From: Streptomyces sp. NBC_01317
GTDB taxonomy: Bacteria > Actinomycetota > Actinomycetes > Streptomycetales > Streptomycetaceae
DNA length: 64,000 nt
Assembly: GCF_035961655.1 (NCBI RefSeq)
Contig: NZ_CP108393.1
Span: forward strand, 5,379,001 to 5,443,000
Direction of reading: 5' to 3'
Shown here piece after piece: positions 49,514-57,785 of this stretch (position 1 is the first letter of the stretch; each line of letters opens with the position of its first letter). The translations under genes and the position numbers were made by a program. The notes beneath the pieces are model-generated. The model was not told where the DNA came from, made no database searches, and saw only the letters and a list, made by a program, of their open reading frames with translations.

Positions 49514-50999
49514 CGGCGGGAGCCGGAATCCGCGCGGCGCCCGACACGTACAGCGCGTGCGCCGCACGCAGCACCACCCCGTCCGCGTGCCGCGCCCCGA
49601 CCAGCTGGATGCCGATCGGCAGCCCTTTCCCGTCAACCCCGCACGGCACGGTCGCCGCGGGCTGCTGGGTGAGGTTGAAGGGGTACGTGAACGGCGTCCA
49701 CGCCGTCCAGCGCCGCTGCCCCGACCCGGCGGGCGTCTCGCGGCCCGCCTCGAACGCGGTGATCGGCAGGGTCGGCGTGACCAGCAGGTCGTACGCCGTG
49801 TGGAAGAGGCCCAGCCGGCGGCCCAGCAGGACCCTGACCTCCGTCGCCGCCACGTAGTCCAGCGCGCTGTGGCGGGCACCCGCCGCCGCCATCTCCCGCA
49901 GCCCCGGGTCGACCAGCGCCACCTGCTCCCGGTTGAGGGGCTGGAGCAGCCGGGCGGCCCCGCTGCTCCACAGCGTGTGGAAGGCCGCCAGCGGATCGGT
50001 GAGGTCCGGGTCCGCCTCCTCCACGTACGCGCCGAGACCGGCCAGCCGGCCCACCGCGCGCCGTACGGCAGCCGCCACCTCGGGGTCCACCGCCACCTGG
50101 CCGCCCAGCGACGGGGAGTACGCGATCCGCAGCCCTCGTACACCCCTGGTCCCGTCGCCGTCCTGCCCGAGCCGCCCGTGCCGCCCGTCCTGCCCGGCCC
50201 GCCCGTCCGTCAGCGAGCCGGACACCCCGGCGGTCGGGGCGAGCTGGGACCAGTCGCGCGGATCGGGACCGCTGATCACGTCCAGCAGCAGCGCCGCGTC
50301 CGCCGCGTCCCTGGCCAGCGGCCCGGCGTGCGCGAGCGTGCCGAAGGGGCTCGCGGGGTACTGCGGCACCCGCCCGTACGTCGGCTTGAACCCGAAGATC
50401 CCGCAGAAGGCCGCCGGGATACGGACCGAACCCCCGCCGTCCGTACCGATGGAGAGCGGGGCCGCGCCGAGGGCGACCGCCGCCGCGCTGCCGCCGCTCG
50501 ACCCGCCGGACGTACGGGCCAGGTCGTACGGGTTGCGCGTCACCCCGGACAGCGCGGAGTCCGTGACGCCCTTCCAGCCGAACTCCGGGGTCGTCGTCTT
50601 CCCGACCAGCACCGCGCCGTGCTCCCGCAGCCGCGCGACCGCCGGCGCGTCCTGGTCCCAGCCGCCCGCCGGGCCCTCGCCCTCGGCCCGTACGGTCCGC
50701 GAACCGCGCAGCGTGGGCAGGCCGCGCTGCCGGAACGTGTCCTTCACCGACACCGGCACACCGTCGAGCAGCCCCTGGGGCCGCTTCTCGCGCCACCGGC
50801 CGGCGGACGCCTCCGCCTGCGCGAGCGCCTCGTCCGCGTTCAGCCGTACGAACGCGTTGACCAGCGGTTGTACGGTCTCGATCCGCTCCAGGACGGCCTG
50901 GGTGACGTCGACGGGCGAGAAGTCCCCCTTCGCGTACCCGGCCAGGAGCTGGTGTGCCGTCAGGTCGGTCAGGAACGTGGGCGACGCGGGGTCAGTCAT
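49503..50999 (-). CDS. Amidase (amidase signature family)
   Basis: A 498-residue hydrolase of the Ser-cisSer-Lys amidase family. Lys86 lies in LLDGVPVSVKDTF, the cis-Ser in TSGGSSGGSAAAVA (about 167) and the nucleophile Ser191 in GTDGGGSVRIPA. It cleaves carboxamides to acids and ammonia; the exact substrate is not predictable. It lacks GatB/GatC partners, so is not the tRNA amidotransferase subunit. ATG 50999 overlaps the stop of the dehydrogenase upstream (ATGACTGA), so the two form an operon. A Gly/Arg-rich insert (about 292-306) is unusual. Confidence 0.93.
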   Translation of the reverse strand: MTDPASPTFLTDLTAHQLLAGYAKGDFSPVDVTQAVLERIETVQPLVNAFVRLNADEALAQAEASAGRWREKRPQGLLDGVPVSVKDTFRQRGLPTLRGSRTVRAEGEGPAGGWDQDAPAVARLREHGAVLVGKTTTPEFGWKGVTDSALSGVTRNPYDLARTSGGSSGGSAAAVALGAAPLSIGTDGGGSVRIPAAFCGIFGFKPTYGRVPQYPASPFGTLAHAGPLARDAADAALLLDVISGPDPRDWSQLAPTAGVSGSLTDGRAGQDGRHGRLGQDGDGTRGVRGLRIAYSPSLGGQVAVDPEVAAAVRRAVGRLAGLGAYVEEADPDLTDPLAAFHTLWSSGAARLLQPLNREQVALVDPGLREMAAAGARHSALDYVAATEVRVLLGRRLGLFHTAYDLLVTPTLPITAFEAGRETPAGSGQRRWTAWTPFTYPFNLTQQPAATVPCGVDGKGLPIGIQLVGARHADGVVLRAAHALYVSGAARIPAPAETY

Positions 51000-51951
51000 G
51001 CGGGGGGACGTACCCACGTTTCTTGTCGACCACGTTACGGAGGGGCTTTCCGGCGGCCCAAAGTTCGTACAGATCGACGAATTGCTCACCCAGCCGGTCG
51101 AGCCTGCCGACGGTGTCGCCGCTCATGTGCGGGGACACGATCAGACCCGGTACGTCCCACAGGGGGCTCGCCGGATCCAGCGGCTCCCGGTCGAAGACGT
51201 CCAGCGCCGCGCCCGCGATCCAGCGCTTGGACACGGCGGCGACGAGGTCGCTCTCGACGACCAGCTCCCCGCGCCCGACGTTGATGAAACGCGCGGACGG
51301 CTGCATCAGCCCGAAGCGCTGGGCATCGAACATGCCCCGGGTCGACTCCGTCAGCGGGGCGGCGCAGATCACCCAGTCGGCGCGGGTGAGCAGCCGTTGC
51401 ACCTGCTCGGGTCCGTGGACGCCGGGCCGCGCGCGGCTGCCGGTGACGGCGACCGTCACGCCCAGCGCGCGCAGGGTGGTCGCGACGGCCCGGCCGATGG
51501 GGCCCGAGCCGATCACGGTGGCCCTGCTGCCCGCGACGCGCAGTCCCTCGCGGTGGCGCCACTGCCGTCTGCGTTGCAGCTCCAGCGTCCCGGGCAGGTC
51601 CTTGGCCATGGCGAGGACCAGGCCCGCCACGTACTCGGCGATGGGCTCCTCGAAGATGCCGCGCGCGTTGGTGACGACGGTGTCGGAGGCGACCAGTTCG
51701 GGGCAGAGCAGCCGGTCCACCCCGGCGCTCGCGGTGTGCACCCAGCGGGGCCGCGGGCCCGTACCCGGCCACGCTTCCCGTACCGCGTCGGAGGTGAAGT
51801 CCCAGACCAGCAGCACGTCGGCGGCGGGCAGCCGGGCGGGGAGCCCGGCCTCGTCGGTGTGCAGGACCCTCGCCCGCCCGGTCAGCCTGCCGAGGCGCGG
51901 GGCGGGGTCCTGGCCCGCCGCGTCCAGGACGAGCAGGGTCGGTGCGGCCAT
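50992..51951 (-). CDS. D-isomer-specific 2-hydroxyacid dehydrogenase
   Basis: A 319-residue NAD(P)-dependent oxidoreductase. The Rossmann motif is TVIGSGPIGRAVA. The catalytic Arg is in INVGRGELVVE, the Glu in DVFDREPLDP and the His in VSPHMSGDT. The N-terminal catalytic half is shorter than in canonical members. It interconverts 2-hydroxy and 2-keto acids. Overlapping stop and start codons couple it to the amidase, suggesting they act on related metabolites. It is divergent from the maleate-isomerase-like gene. Confidence 0.92.
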   Translation of the reverse strand: MAAPTLLVLDAAGQDPAPRLGRLTGRARVLHTDEAGLPARLPAADVLLVWDFTSDAVREAWPGTGPRPRWVHTASAGVDRLLCPELVASDTVVTNARGIFEEPIAEYVAGLVLAMAKDLPGTLELQRRRQWRHREGLRVAGSRATVIGSGPIGRAVATTLRALGVTVAVTGSRARPGVHGPEQVQRLLTRADWVICAAPLTESTRGMFDAQRFGLMQPSARFINVGRGELVVESDLVAAVSKRWIAGAALDVFDREPLDPASPLWDVPGLIVSPHMSGDTVGRLDRLGEQFVDLYELWAAGKPLRNVVDKKRGYVPPHD

Positions 51952-52137
51952 GAGGGGGAGCCCTTCTGCCGACGGAGCCCTTCTGCCGGCGTCCGGGAGC
52001 GGCGTCCGGGAGGTGTGCGGATCGACCACGCTCGCACCTCGTACGAAGGTCGTCAACAGCGCACTGGGGGGTGGGGAGTACGCACCGGAGGAGGGGGTAT
52101 TCGTCATCGATCCCGTGACGACACAGGAAGGCTGGAC

Positions 52138-52881
52138 ATGACGACCGTTGGACTTCTCTGTCCCGGACATGCCGCCGAGGACGACTTTCCGCGCATCGAG
52201 ATGCTGCTGGGCACCGACGTCAGGCTGCCCCTGGTCCACGCGGACATGGGCGAGCCCGAGCGGCTGGCCGAGGGAGTGGCGGAACTCAGGCTCGCGGGCG
52301 CGGAGTGCGTCGTCTGGGCGTCCGCCAGTGGCAGTTTCATGTACGGGTGGGACGGGGCGCACGAGCACACACGCGCGCTGGCCGTCGCGGCGGGGCTGCC
52401 GGCGTCGAGCACGTCGTTCGCCTTCGCCCACGCGGTACGCGCCCTGGGGGTCGGCCGGGTCGCCGTCGCCGCGCGCTATCCCCGGGACGTCACCGACCGC
52501 TTCGTCGCGTTCCTGGAGGCGGCGGGGACCGAGGTCGTACCGGAGCGGGGGAGCCGACCGGCGGCCGGGGCCGCTGCTTCGCCCGGGGCGGGCGGTTCTT
52601 CGGCCGGTGCGCCCGGCGAGGCGGCGGACCCGGAAGCGAGCGAGGCCGACACGCGCGAACGGGTGATGGAGCTGGCCCGTGCGGGTGATCACCCCGACGC
52701 GGAGGCGGTGCTCCTTCCGGACACGGCCCTGCACACGGTGGCGTACCTGCCGGAGCTGGAGGAGGCGCTGGGCAAGCCGGTGCTCACGGCGAACCAGGTG
52801 ACGGTCTGGGAAGGGCTTCGGCTGACGGAGCGACGGGCGCGGGGGCGGGGTCTCGGCACCCTGTTCGCGGGGCCGGAGTGA
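52138..52881 (+). CDS. Maleate isomerase / Asp-Glu racemase-like protein lacking the catalytic cysteines
   Basis: A 247-residue protein of the maleate cis-trans isomerase and arylmalonate decarboxylase fold: VGLLCPGHAAEDDFPRIE, VVWASASGSFMYGW and EEALGKPVLTANQVTVWEGL match the family. Where isomerases have the first catalytic Cys in a W-A-C-T-S-G-S-F motif, this has Ser (WASASGSF), and the second Cys region reads LLPDTALHT, with Asp in place of Cys. It may have a different activity. An Ala/Gly/Ser-rich insert lies at about 140-175. ATG 52138 follows AGGAAGG. Confidence 0.85.
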   Translation: MTTVGLLCPGHAAEDDFPRIEMLLGTDVRLPLVHADMGEPERLAEGVAELRLAGAECVVWASASGSFMYGWDGAHEHTRALAVAAGLPASSTSFAFAHAVRALGVGRVAVAARYPRDVTDRFVAFLEAAGTEVVPERGSRPAAGAAASPGAGGSSAGAPGEAADPEASEADTRERVMELARAGDHPDAEAVLLPDTALHTVAYLPELEEALGKPVLTANQVTVWEGLRLTERRARGRGLGTLFAGPE

Positions 52882-52999
52882 CGGCTCTGTCCTGACGCTC
52901 CCGGCGCCTCCGGTCGGGACTACCTGCCGGGAATAAGCGGAGAGCCCCTCCTGTTGTCGCGTGTTGCCAGGTTCTTCATGCGCAGGAGGGTGTTCACCG

Positions 53000-54130
53000 G
53001 TGGTTGACGCGAGCCGAGACACAACAGACACAGGTACGGACAGGGATACGGACGCGGACCGGGCCACGGACAGGATTCGTGGTGTGGTCCGGGGTACGGC
53101 GCCCGTGCCCCTGTCCGTCCTGGACCTGGTCACGGTCGGCAAGGGCTCGACGGCCGCGAACTCCCTGCGCACCAGCGTCGCGCTGGCGAAGCTGGCCGAG
53201 CGCCGCGGCTTCCACCGGCACTGGGTCGCCGAGCACCACTCGATGCCGGGCGTCGCCTCGTCGTCCCCGGCCGTGATCCTGGCCCACCTCGCCGCTCACA
53301 CCGAGCGCGTCCGGCTCGGTTCCGGCGGGGTGATGCTGCCCAACCACGCCCCGCTGGTCATCGCGGAGCAGTTCGGCACGCTGGAGGCGCTCGCCCCCGG
53401 CCGCGTCGACCTGGGCCTGGGCCGCGCGCCCGGCACCGACGGAGCGACCGCCGCCGCCCTGCGCCGTACGGAACGCCTCAACGAAGGCGCGGACGACTTC
53501 CCCGAGCAGCTCGCCGAGCTGACCCGCTTCCTGGACGACGACTTCCCCTCCGGACACCGCTACGGCCGGATCCACGCGATCCCCGGCCCGGTCCAGGGGC
53601 CCGAGGGACGGCCGCCGATCTGGCTCCTCGGCTCGTCCGGTTTCAGCGCCCGCCTCGCCGGTGTGCTGGGCCTGCCCTTCGCCTTCGCCCACCACTTCTC
53701 GGCGCAGAACACGATTCCCGCGCTGGACCTCTACCGCGAGTCGTTCCGCCCGTCGGAGGTGCTGGACGCCCCGTACTCCGTGATCGGGGTGGCGGCCCTG
53801 GCCACCGACGAGGAGCGGGAGGCGCGCCGCCAGGTCCTCACGGGCGCTCTGTCGATGCTCCAGCTGCGCACCGGCCGCCCGGGTCTGATCCCGACGCCGG
53901 AAGAGGCGGCGGCGTACCAATTCAGCCCGCTGGAGCGGGAGTTCGTGGACGGCTGGCTCGTCAACATCGTGCACGGGACGCCGGACGTCGTACGGGCGGG
54001 CCTGGACGATCTCCAGAAGCGCACGGGCGCCGACGAGTTGATGATCACGGCGCACGCCCACAGTCCTGAGACGCGGCTGCGCAGCTACGAACTGATCGCC
54101 GACGCCTACGGGTTGCCGACGCTGGGCTGA
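53000..54130 (+). CDS. LLM-class flavin-dependent oxidoreductase
   Basis: A 376-residue FMN/F420 luciferase-like monooxygenase: PVPLSVLDLVTVGKGSTAAN, RGFHRHWVAEHHSMPGVASS, VRLGSGGVMLPNHAPLVIAEQF and GRVDLGLGRAPGTDG form the conserved barrel core. This is the MsnO8 subtype found widely in actinobacteria; substrate unknown. GTG 53000 is chosen with CAGGAGGG about ten bases upstream. The N-terminal roughly 35 residues (Asp/Thr/Arg-rich) look disordered. The stop codon lies in a 9-bp repeat. Confidence 0.92.
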   Translation: MVDASRDTTDTGTDRDTDADRATDRIRGVVRGTAPVPLSVLDLVTVGKGSTAANSLRTSVALAKLAERRGFHRHWVAEHHSMPGVASSSPAVILAHLAAHTERVRLGSGGVMLPNHAPLVIAEQFGTLEALAPGRVDLGLGRAPGTDGATAAALRRTERLNEGADDFPEQLAELTRFLDDDFPSGHRYGRIHAIPGPVQGPEGRPPIWLLGSSGFSARLAGVLGLPFAFAHHFSAQNTIPALDLYRESFRPSEVLDAPYSVIGVAALATDEEREARRQVLTGALSMLQLRTGRPGLIPTPEEAAAYQFSPLEREFVDGWLVNIVHGTPDVVRAGLDDLQKRTGADELMITAHAHSPETRLRSYELIADAYGLPTLG

Positions 54131-54148
54131 CTGAGCTGACTGGGCTGA
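54122..54148. repeat. 9-bp tandem repeat spanning the LLM gene stop
   Basis: CTGGGCTGA, CTGAGCTGA and CTGGGCTGA are contiguous; the first includes the stop. Confidence 0.8.
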
Positions 54149-54176
54149 CGCGCCCGGCTGACTCGCCCGGCCGGGC

Positions 54177-54213
54177 GAGCCCCGTACCCCGACATCCGCA
54201 GGGGACGGGGCTC
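54177..54213. terminator. Bidirectional hairpin between LLM and GNAT genes
   Basis: GAGCCCCGT-A-CCCC pairs with GGGG-ACGGGGCTC across GACATCCGCA, extending into the GNAT stop codon. An 18-bp palindrome CTCGCCCGGCCGGGCGAG precedes it. Confidence 0.75.
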
Positions 54214-55165
54214 AGAGGTCCAGCGGGCGGACCAGACCCCAGACGCCGAGCGCCGGCTTCATGCCGAGCGAGTCGTTCAGGCGGAGGATGGGCTCGTTCG
54301 TCTCGTCGTTGTGGGTGATGACGGCACCGGCCCCCGCCCGGTACGCGTGCAGCAGCGCCGCGGACTTGACCGCGGCCGCGATGCCCCGCCCCCGGTAGCG
54401 CGCGTCCACCCCGGTGAAGATCGTGTACCACGTGTCGGAGGCCGCCTGGGGGGTGAGGATGGTCAGCCCGCAGGTCACGGGCTCCGACCCGTCCAGTGAC
54501 TCCGCCAGCATGATCACGGCCTTCTCGGGGATGAGTCTTCGCGCGTGGTCGAGGTTGAAGTCCTGGCCCTCCTGGAACGGGAGCTTGGCGCCCTCCAGGC
54601 ACCGGCCGGCGCACTCCATGATCGTCCGCGCCTCGTCCTCCATGGTGGCCGCCCGGACGCTGACGCGCGCCACGGTCGCCGACCGCGCCGCCGCCTCCGC
54701 GAGCTTCTCGCCGTGGGCGGGCAGCTCGTACAACCGCCCCACACTGTGGTTCGTCACCCGGAAGCCGCACCCCTCCGCGAACACCCGCCCCTCGGGGAGG
54801 TCGTCACGCAGCGTGCAGGTGATCGTCCCCGTCCCGCGCAGACGCCCGGCGCCCTCTTCGAGCAGCCCGGCGAGCGCCGTCCCGATGCCGGTCCTGCGGG
54901 CCTGCGGTACCACGGCGATCAGCGCCGAGGCCGTACCGGGGAAGGCCGGTTCCCGGGCGAGCTTCGCCGCGCCCAGCAGGGAGCCGTCGCGCTCGGCGAC
55001 AAAGGCGAGATGGGCGTCGTGCGCGGCGGCGGCGCGGAGCTGCTCCCGCAGGCGGTAACGGATGTCCCAGGCGCTGGTCTGCATGAGCAGCTCCATCACC
55101 GCGTCGGTGTCCGCGGGGCGCAGCGGCCGTGTGGTGTACCCCGCCCGCGTCAGAGATTCGCCCAT
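54212..55165 (-). CDS. GNAT acetyltransferase with two tandem domains
   Basis: A 317-residue protein with two GNAT folds: the first at about 10-150 (acetyl-CoA loop VPQARRTGIGTALAGLL) and the second at about 165-317 (DARYRGRGIAAAVKSAALL). Both keep the R/Q-x-x-G-x-G/A acetyl-CoA loop, unlike many duplicated GNATs where one half is dead. HNDETNEPILRLNDSLGMKP is the typical C-terminal signature. The substrate is unknown. ATG 55165 has no good ribosome site. It marks the edge of the tail-gene region. Confidence 0.88.
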   Translation of the reverse strand: MGESLTRAGYTTRPLRPADTDAVMELLMQTSAWDIRYRLREQLRAAAAHDAHLAFVAERDGSLLGAAKLAREPAFPGTASALIAVVPQARRTGIGTALAGLLEEGAGRLRGTGTITCTLRDDLPEGRVFAEGCGFRVTNHSVGRLYELPAHGEKLAEAAARSATVARVSVRAATMEDEARTIMECAGRCLEGAKLPFQEGQDFNLDHARRLIPEKAVIMLAESLDGSEPVTCGLTILTPQAASDTWYTIFTGVDARYRGRGIAAAVKSAALLHAYRAGAGAVITHNDETNEPILRLNDSLGMKPALGVWGLVRPLDL

Positions 55166-55273
55166 ATGTGCATCTTAGGTGGAATGGTGCACCGGCGCCC
55201 TGCCGACGGGACGGCCCGGAGGCCGCACCCCTCGGCTCACCCGTCGGCTCGCCTCTCGTCTCCAGGCCTCGGC

Positions 55274-55843
55274 TCAGCCCTCGTCTCCCCGCTCCCGCGC
55301 CGCCCGCCTCTGCCGCGGCCGGTGCGGCATCAGGTTGCGTACGTTCGCGTCGCCCGCGCCCACGAGAGGCAGCCGCTGCGCCTGTGACGCCGGTGGGGAA
55401 TCCGGCCCGGGCGGGGATTCCGGGTCTCCGGGGAGAGGGGAGTGCGGGCGCGCGAGCCCGTCACGCGCCTCCGGTGTCTCCGCTGCCTCCGGTCTCTCCG
55501 ACGCACGGGACGGACCGGGTGTGTCCGTCGCCGGGGTCGCCGGCTCCGTGTCGGTCGACTGGTCCGGGAAACGGAGCAGTCTGCCGGAGGGCACGGGAAA
55601 GTCCTCCATGTCGGGGTGACCCGCCGCCGCGGGCTGCGTCTGGCCGGCCGCCCGGGCGTGCTCCGCCCAGCCGGTGCGATACCACCGCACTTGATCCCGG
55701 ATGACCTCTTCGTCCGTGAGGATGCGCACACCGTCGACACCGGCCTGCTGGACCTTCTGGCCCAGCTCGATCAATAAATCACCCAACAGCATGGCCAGCC
55801 GGTCCTGTGGGACCGGAACGCCACCGTCCCCGTCGTTGCCCAT
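55274..55843 (-). CDS. Hypothetical protein in operon with the XRE regulator
   Basis: A 189-residue protein of unknown function. The N-terminal 70 residues are helical (VPQDRLAMLLGDLLIELGQK, VRILTDEEVIRDQVRWYRTG), while the rest is Pro/Ser/Glu-rich and disordered. No domain is recognised. ATG 55843 has AAGGAG seven bases upstream. It starts 42 bp after the XRE gene stop, so the two are co-transcribed; it may be a partner or target of that regulator. Confidence 0.6.
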   Translation of the reverse strand: MGNDGDGGVPVPQDRLAMLLGDLLIELGQKVQQAGVDGVRILTDEEVIRDQVRWYRTGWAEHARAAGQTQPAAAGHPDMEDFPVPSGRLLRFPDQSTDTEPATPATDTPGPSRASERPEAAETPEARDGLARPHSPLPGDPESPPGPDSPPASQAQRLPLVGAGDANVRNLMPHRPRQRRAARERGDEG

Positions 55844-55885
55844 GCGCGCACTCCTTCACGCCCCCCCCACGGGGCAGCTGATCCC

Positions 55886-56371
55886 CTAACTACTTGCCGG
55901 CAGGAATTGCTTCGCGACCTTCACGAACACTTCCCGCAGCTCAGGGGGCACCCCCATTCTCCGTGCCGCCTCTTCCGGACTCAGTCGCGGGGAGTCCTCC
56001 GCCGACTCGGGCCCCGCCGCGTCCGTCTGCGGCCGCGCCGCGATCGGCAGGTCCTCCTCCGACAACCGCCCCGACCGGATGAGCATTTCTCTCAGCGGGA
56101 TGCCGAGCACCGCCGCCAGTCTTCGCATGGTCTCCAGGTCGGGCATGCTCTGCCGCTGGAGCAGCCGGCTGACCGCCGCCCGGTGCACCCCCGCGTCGTC
56201 GGCGAGCTTCGACTTGCCGCCGCCGCGCGGACTGTCGATGTCGTACCCCTGGCGGCGCATCAGGGACTCCACCCAGCCGGCGAACACGTCCAGTCCGTCC
56301 GCGCGGTTCCTGACGCCGTCACCGCGGAAACCCGTGCTGTTGCGGGCGTCCGCCCGCGAGCCTGAACCCAT
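55886..56371 (-). CDS. XRE-family helix-turn-helix regulator
   Basis: A 161-residue regulator from ATG 56371 (GGGGAG nine bases upstream). The Cro/CI helix-turn-helix covers about 30-100: VESLMRRQGYDIDSP, KSKLADDAGVHRAAVSRLLQ, MPDLETMRRLAAVLGIPLRE. The C-terminus is acidic and Pro-rich. It diverges from the WhiB gene, with palindromes in between, and is the obvious candidate switch for the downstream tail cassette, by analogy with prophage repressors; that role is inferred. Confidence 0.85.
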   Translation of the reverse strand: MGSGSRADARNSTGFRGDGVRNRADGLDVFAGWVESLMRRQGYDIDSPRGGGKSKLADDAGVHRAAVSRLLQRQSMPDLETMRRLAAVLGIPLREMLIRSGRLSEEDLPIAARPQTDAAGPESAEDSPRLSPEEAARRMGVPPELREVFVKVAKQFLPASS

Positions 56372-56412
56372 TGTCTCGATCTCCCCTCGTCGCGGGGGAC
56401 AGAGTACCGATC

Positions 56413-56471
56413 GCGCGCGCACCTATTGGTGTGCGCGCTCGCGCGTTGTTGTGGAGATGCCGTACAACGCG
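56413..56471. promoter_or_regulatory. Two dyads in the XRE-WhiB divergent region
   Basis: GCGCGCGCACC-TATT-GGTGTGCGCGC (56413-56438, 10 of 11 pairs) and CGCGTTGT (56442-56449) with ACAACGCG (56464-56471) are inverted repeats just upstream of the XRE start; candidate operators. Confidence 0.5.
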
Positions 56472-56625
56472 CTGGCAACGGGCGGGCCTGAGGGGTGACT
56501 TGGGGCGCAGCGCGGACACCTCCTGACAGAACGTAGTCGCTTGCGCACGCGCTCGCACCATGCAACGCTGATCACGCGTCCGCAATTGTCGAACAAATAT
56601 TCCCATACATGGGGAGGGGTTGCAC

Positions 56626-56907
56626 GTGCCTTCACCGATCACAGTGTCCACACCCGCCGTGACCTTGGGCTTCTGCCGTACGGACGAAGATCTTGACTGG
56701 CGCAGGGACGCCGCCTGCGCCGATCTTCCCCAGCGTTTTGTGTTCACCAAAGTCCCTTCCGAGGCCGAACCGGTATTGCGTGCCTGCAATCACTGCCCGA
56801 TTCGCGAGGAGTGCGTTGCCGTCGTGGACCCCATGCGGACCTGGTTCGACGGGGTCAGCGGCGGGCGTCTGTGGCGCAACGGCCGCGAGGTAAGGCGGGC
56901 GGCGTGA
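56626..56907 (+). CDS. WhiB-like iron-sulfur transcription factor
   Basis: A 93-residue Wbl protein starting at GTG 56626 (GGGGAGGGG eight bases upstream). The [4Fe-4S] ligands are Cys31, Cys54, Cys57 and Cys63 (DAACADLP, RACNHCPIREEC), with an extra Cys17. The glycine turn reads GVSGG rather than the usual G-V/I-W-G-G, and the C-terminus ends with a basic RNGREVRRAA. Wbl proteins bind the housekeeping sigma factor, and phages also encode them. It overlaps the next gene as GTGA and heads the regulatory operon of the tail cassette. Confidence 0.9.
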   Translation: MPSPITVSTPAVTLGFCRTDEDLDWRRDAACADLPQRFVFTKVPSEAEPVLRACNHCPIREECVAVVDPMRTWFDGVSGGRLWRNGREVRRAA

Positions 56908-57497
56908 CGAACACCGGCAGTACCGGCAGCACCGGCAGCACCGGTAGCACCGGTAGCACCGGTAGCGCTGGTAGCACCGGTAGCGCTGGCAGCGCTGCCA
57001 GCGCGCTGTGGATCGCCGCGCTCCTGCGGCACTTCCCCGAACTCCTGACGGAACTCGCCCCGACCGCCGGACGCGTCCTGCGCGAGCGTCCCGGCGCCTC
57101 CCCGGCGGGTGGCTCCGTCGCGCCCCTGCGGCTGTACGTGTCCGACGCCGTCCGCGATGTCACCGACGGCGTCGTGGAGTTGGAGGAGGCCGTACGGGAA
57201 CGGCTCGGCCTGCCCCGCGTGGCCGCCGCCCCCGTACCCGTACGACTCCGGCGTATCGCCGGCCTCCTGGAGCGGATCGGCGGAGACCCGGACCTGGCCG
57301 CGCACGTGGAGGACGAGACCCGGCGGATGGCCCGCCGGTGCGCCCGGGCGCTGGGCGATCCCGAGCAACTGGTCCGCGTCGCCGGGCGCTGCCCCGCCTG
57401 CGACTCGGTGTCCCTGCGGGCGTTCCCCGAGCGGGCGACGGTGATGTGCGTGAATCCCGTCTGCCGCCACACACCGGCGGTGGAGGCGGCGTCGTGA
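56904..57497 (+). CDS. Hypothetical zinc-finger protein
   Basis: A 197-residue protein starting at GTG 56904, overlapping the WhiB stop as GTGA. The first roughly 30 residues are a GST tripeptide repeat from a 9-bp DNA array. A helical core (FPELLTELAPTAGRVLRE, LYVSDAVRDVTDGVVELE) is followed by a C-terminal four-cysteine knuckle, CPACDS and CVNPVCRH, likely to bind zinc. Function unknown; similar small proteins occur beside WhiB and HTH genes in actinobacterial phage regions. It is coupled to the next gene as GTGA. Confidence 0.65.
   Translation: MTNTGSTGSTGSTGSTGSTGSAGSTGSAGSAASALWIAALLRHFPELLTELAPTAGRVLRERPGASPAGGSVAPLRLYVSDAVRDVTDGVVELEEAVRERLGLPRVAAAPVPVRLRRIAGLLERIGGDPDLAAHVEDETRRMARRCARALGDPEQLVRVAGRCPACDSVSLRAFPERATVMCVNPVCRHTPAVEAAS
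56908..57005. repeat. 9-bp tandem array encoding (Gly-Ser-Thr)n
   Basis: About ten contiguous copies of ACCGGCAGC or ACCGGTAGC, with GCT-for-ACC variants in the later ones, giving GSTGST then GSAGST residues. Confidence 0.9.
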
Positions 57498-57709
57498 GCG
57501 CGGGCGGTGTGACGGGTGCGGGTGGACCGGCGAGCGTCGCGCTGATCTCGGGGAATCTGGCCGCCGCCGAGGTCGAGGTGTCACCGGCGACCATCCGCAA
57601 GTGGGTCCAGCTGGGACACCTCACCGCGGCGGGACGCCAGGGCAGACGGCTGCTCTACCGGCTGGAGGATGTGTTCGCGGCGGAGCGCGCGGTGCGCCGC
57701 AGGAGCTGA
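57494..57709 (+). CDS. Small helix-turn-helix (excisionase/MerR-like) protein
   Basis: A 71-residue DNA-binding protein starting at GTG 57494, overlapping the previous stop. The winged-helix signature SPATIRKWVQLGHLTAAGRQG and RRLLYRLEDVFAAE is typical of excisionase/HTH_17 proteins that read a binding motif and position a partner. In phage-related loci such proteins act as excisionases or small regulators; here it closes the WhiB operon. A strong terminator follows. Confidence 0.75.
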   Translation: MSAGGVTGAGGPASVALISGNLAAAEVEVSPATIRKWVQLGHLTAAGRQGRRLLYRLEDVFAAERAVRRRS

Positions 57710-57710
57710 G

Positions 57711-57754
57711 CGTACGACCGACGTACGACCGACGCGCGACCGACGTACGACCGA
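57711..57754. repeat. 11-bp tandem repeat after the HTH gene
   Basis: CGTACGACCGA occurs at 57711, 57722 and 57744, with CGCGCGACCGA at 57733, immediately after the stop codon. Confidence 0.9.
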
Positions 57755-57757
57755 GAG

Positions 57758-57785
57758 AGGCCCCGCCAGGACGCCGGCGGGGCCT
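57758..57785 (+). terminator. Terminator of the WhiB operon
   Basis: AGGCCCCGCC (57758-57767) pairs with GGCGGGGCCT (57776-57785), followed by TTCCC. Confidence 0.8.
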
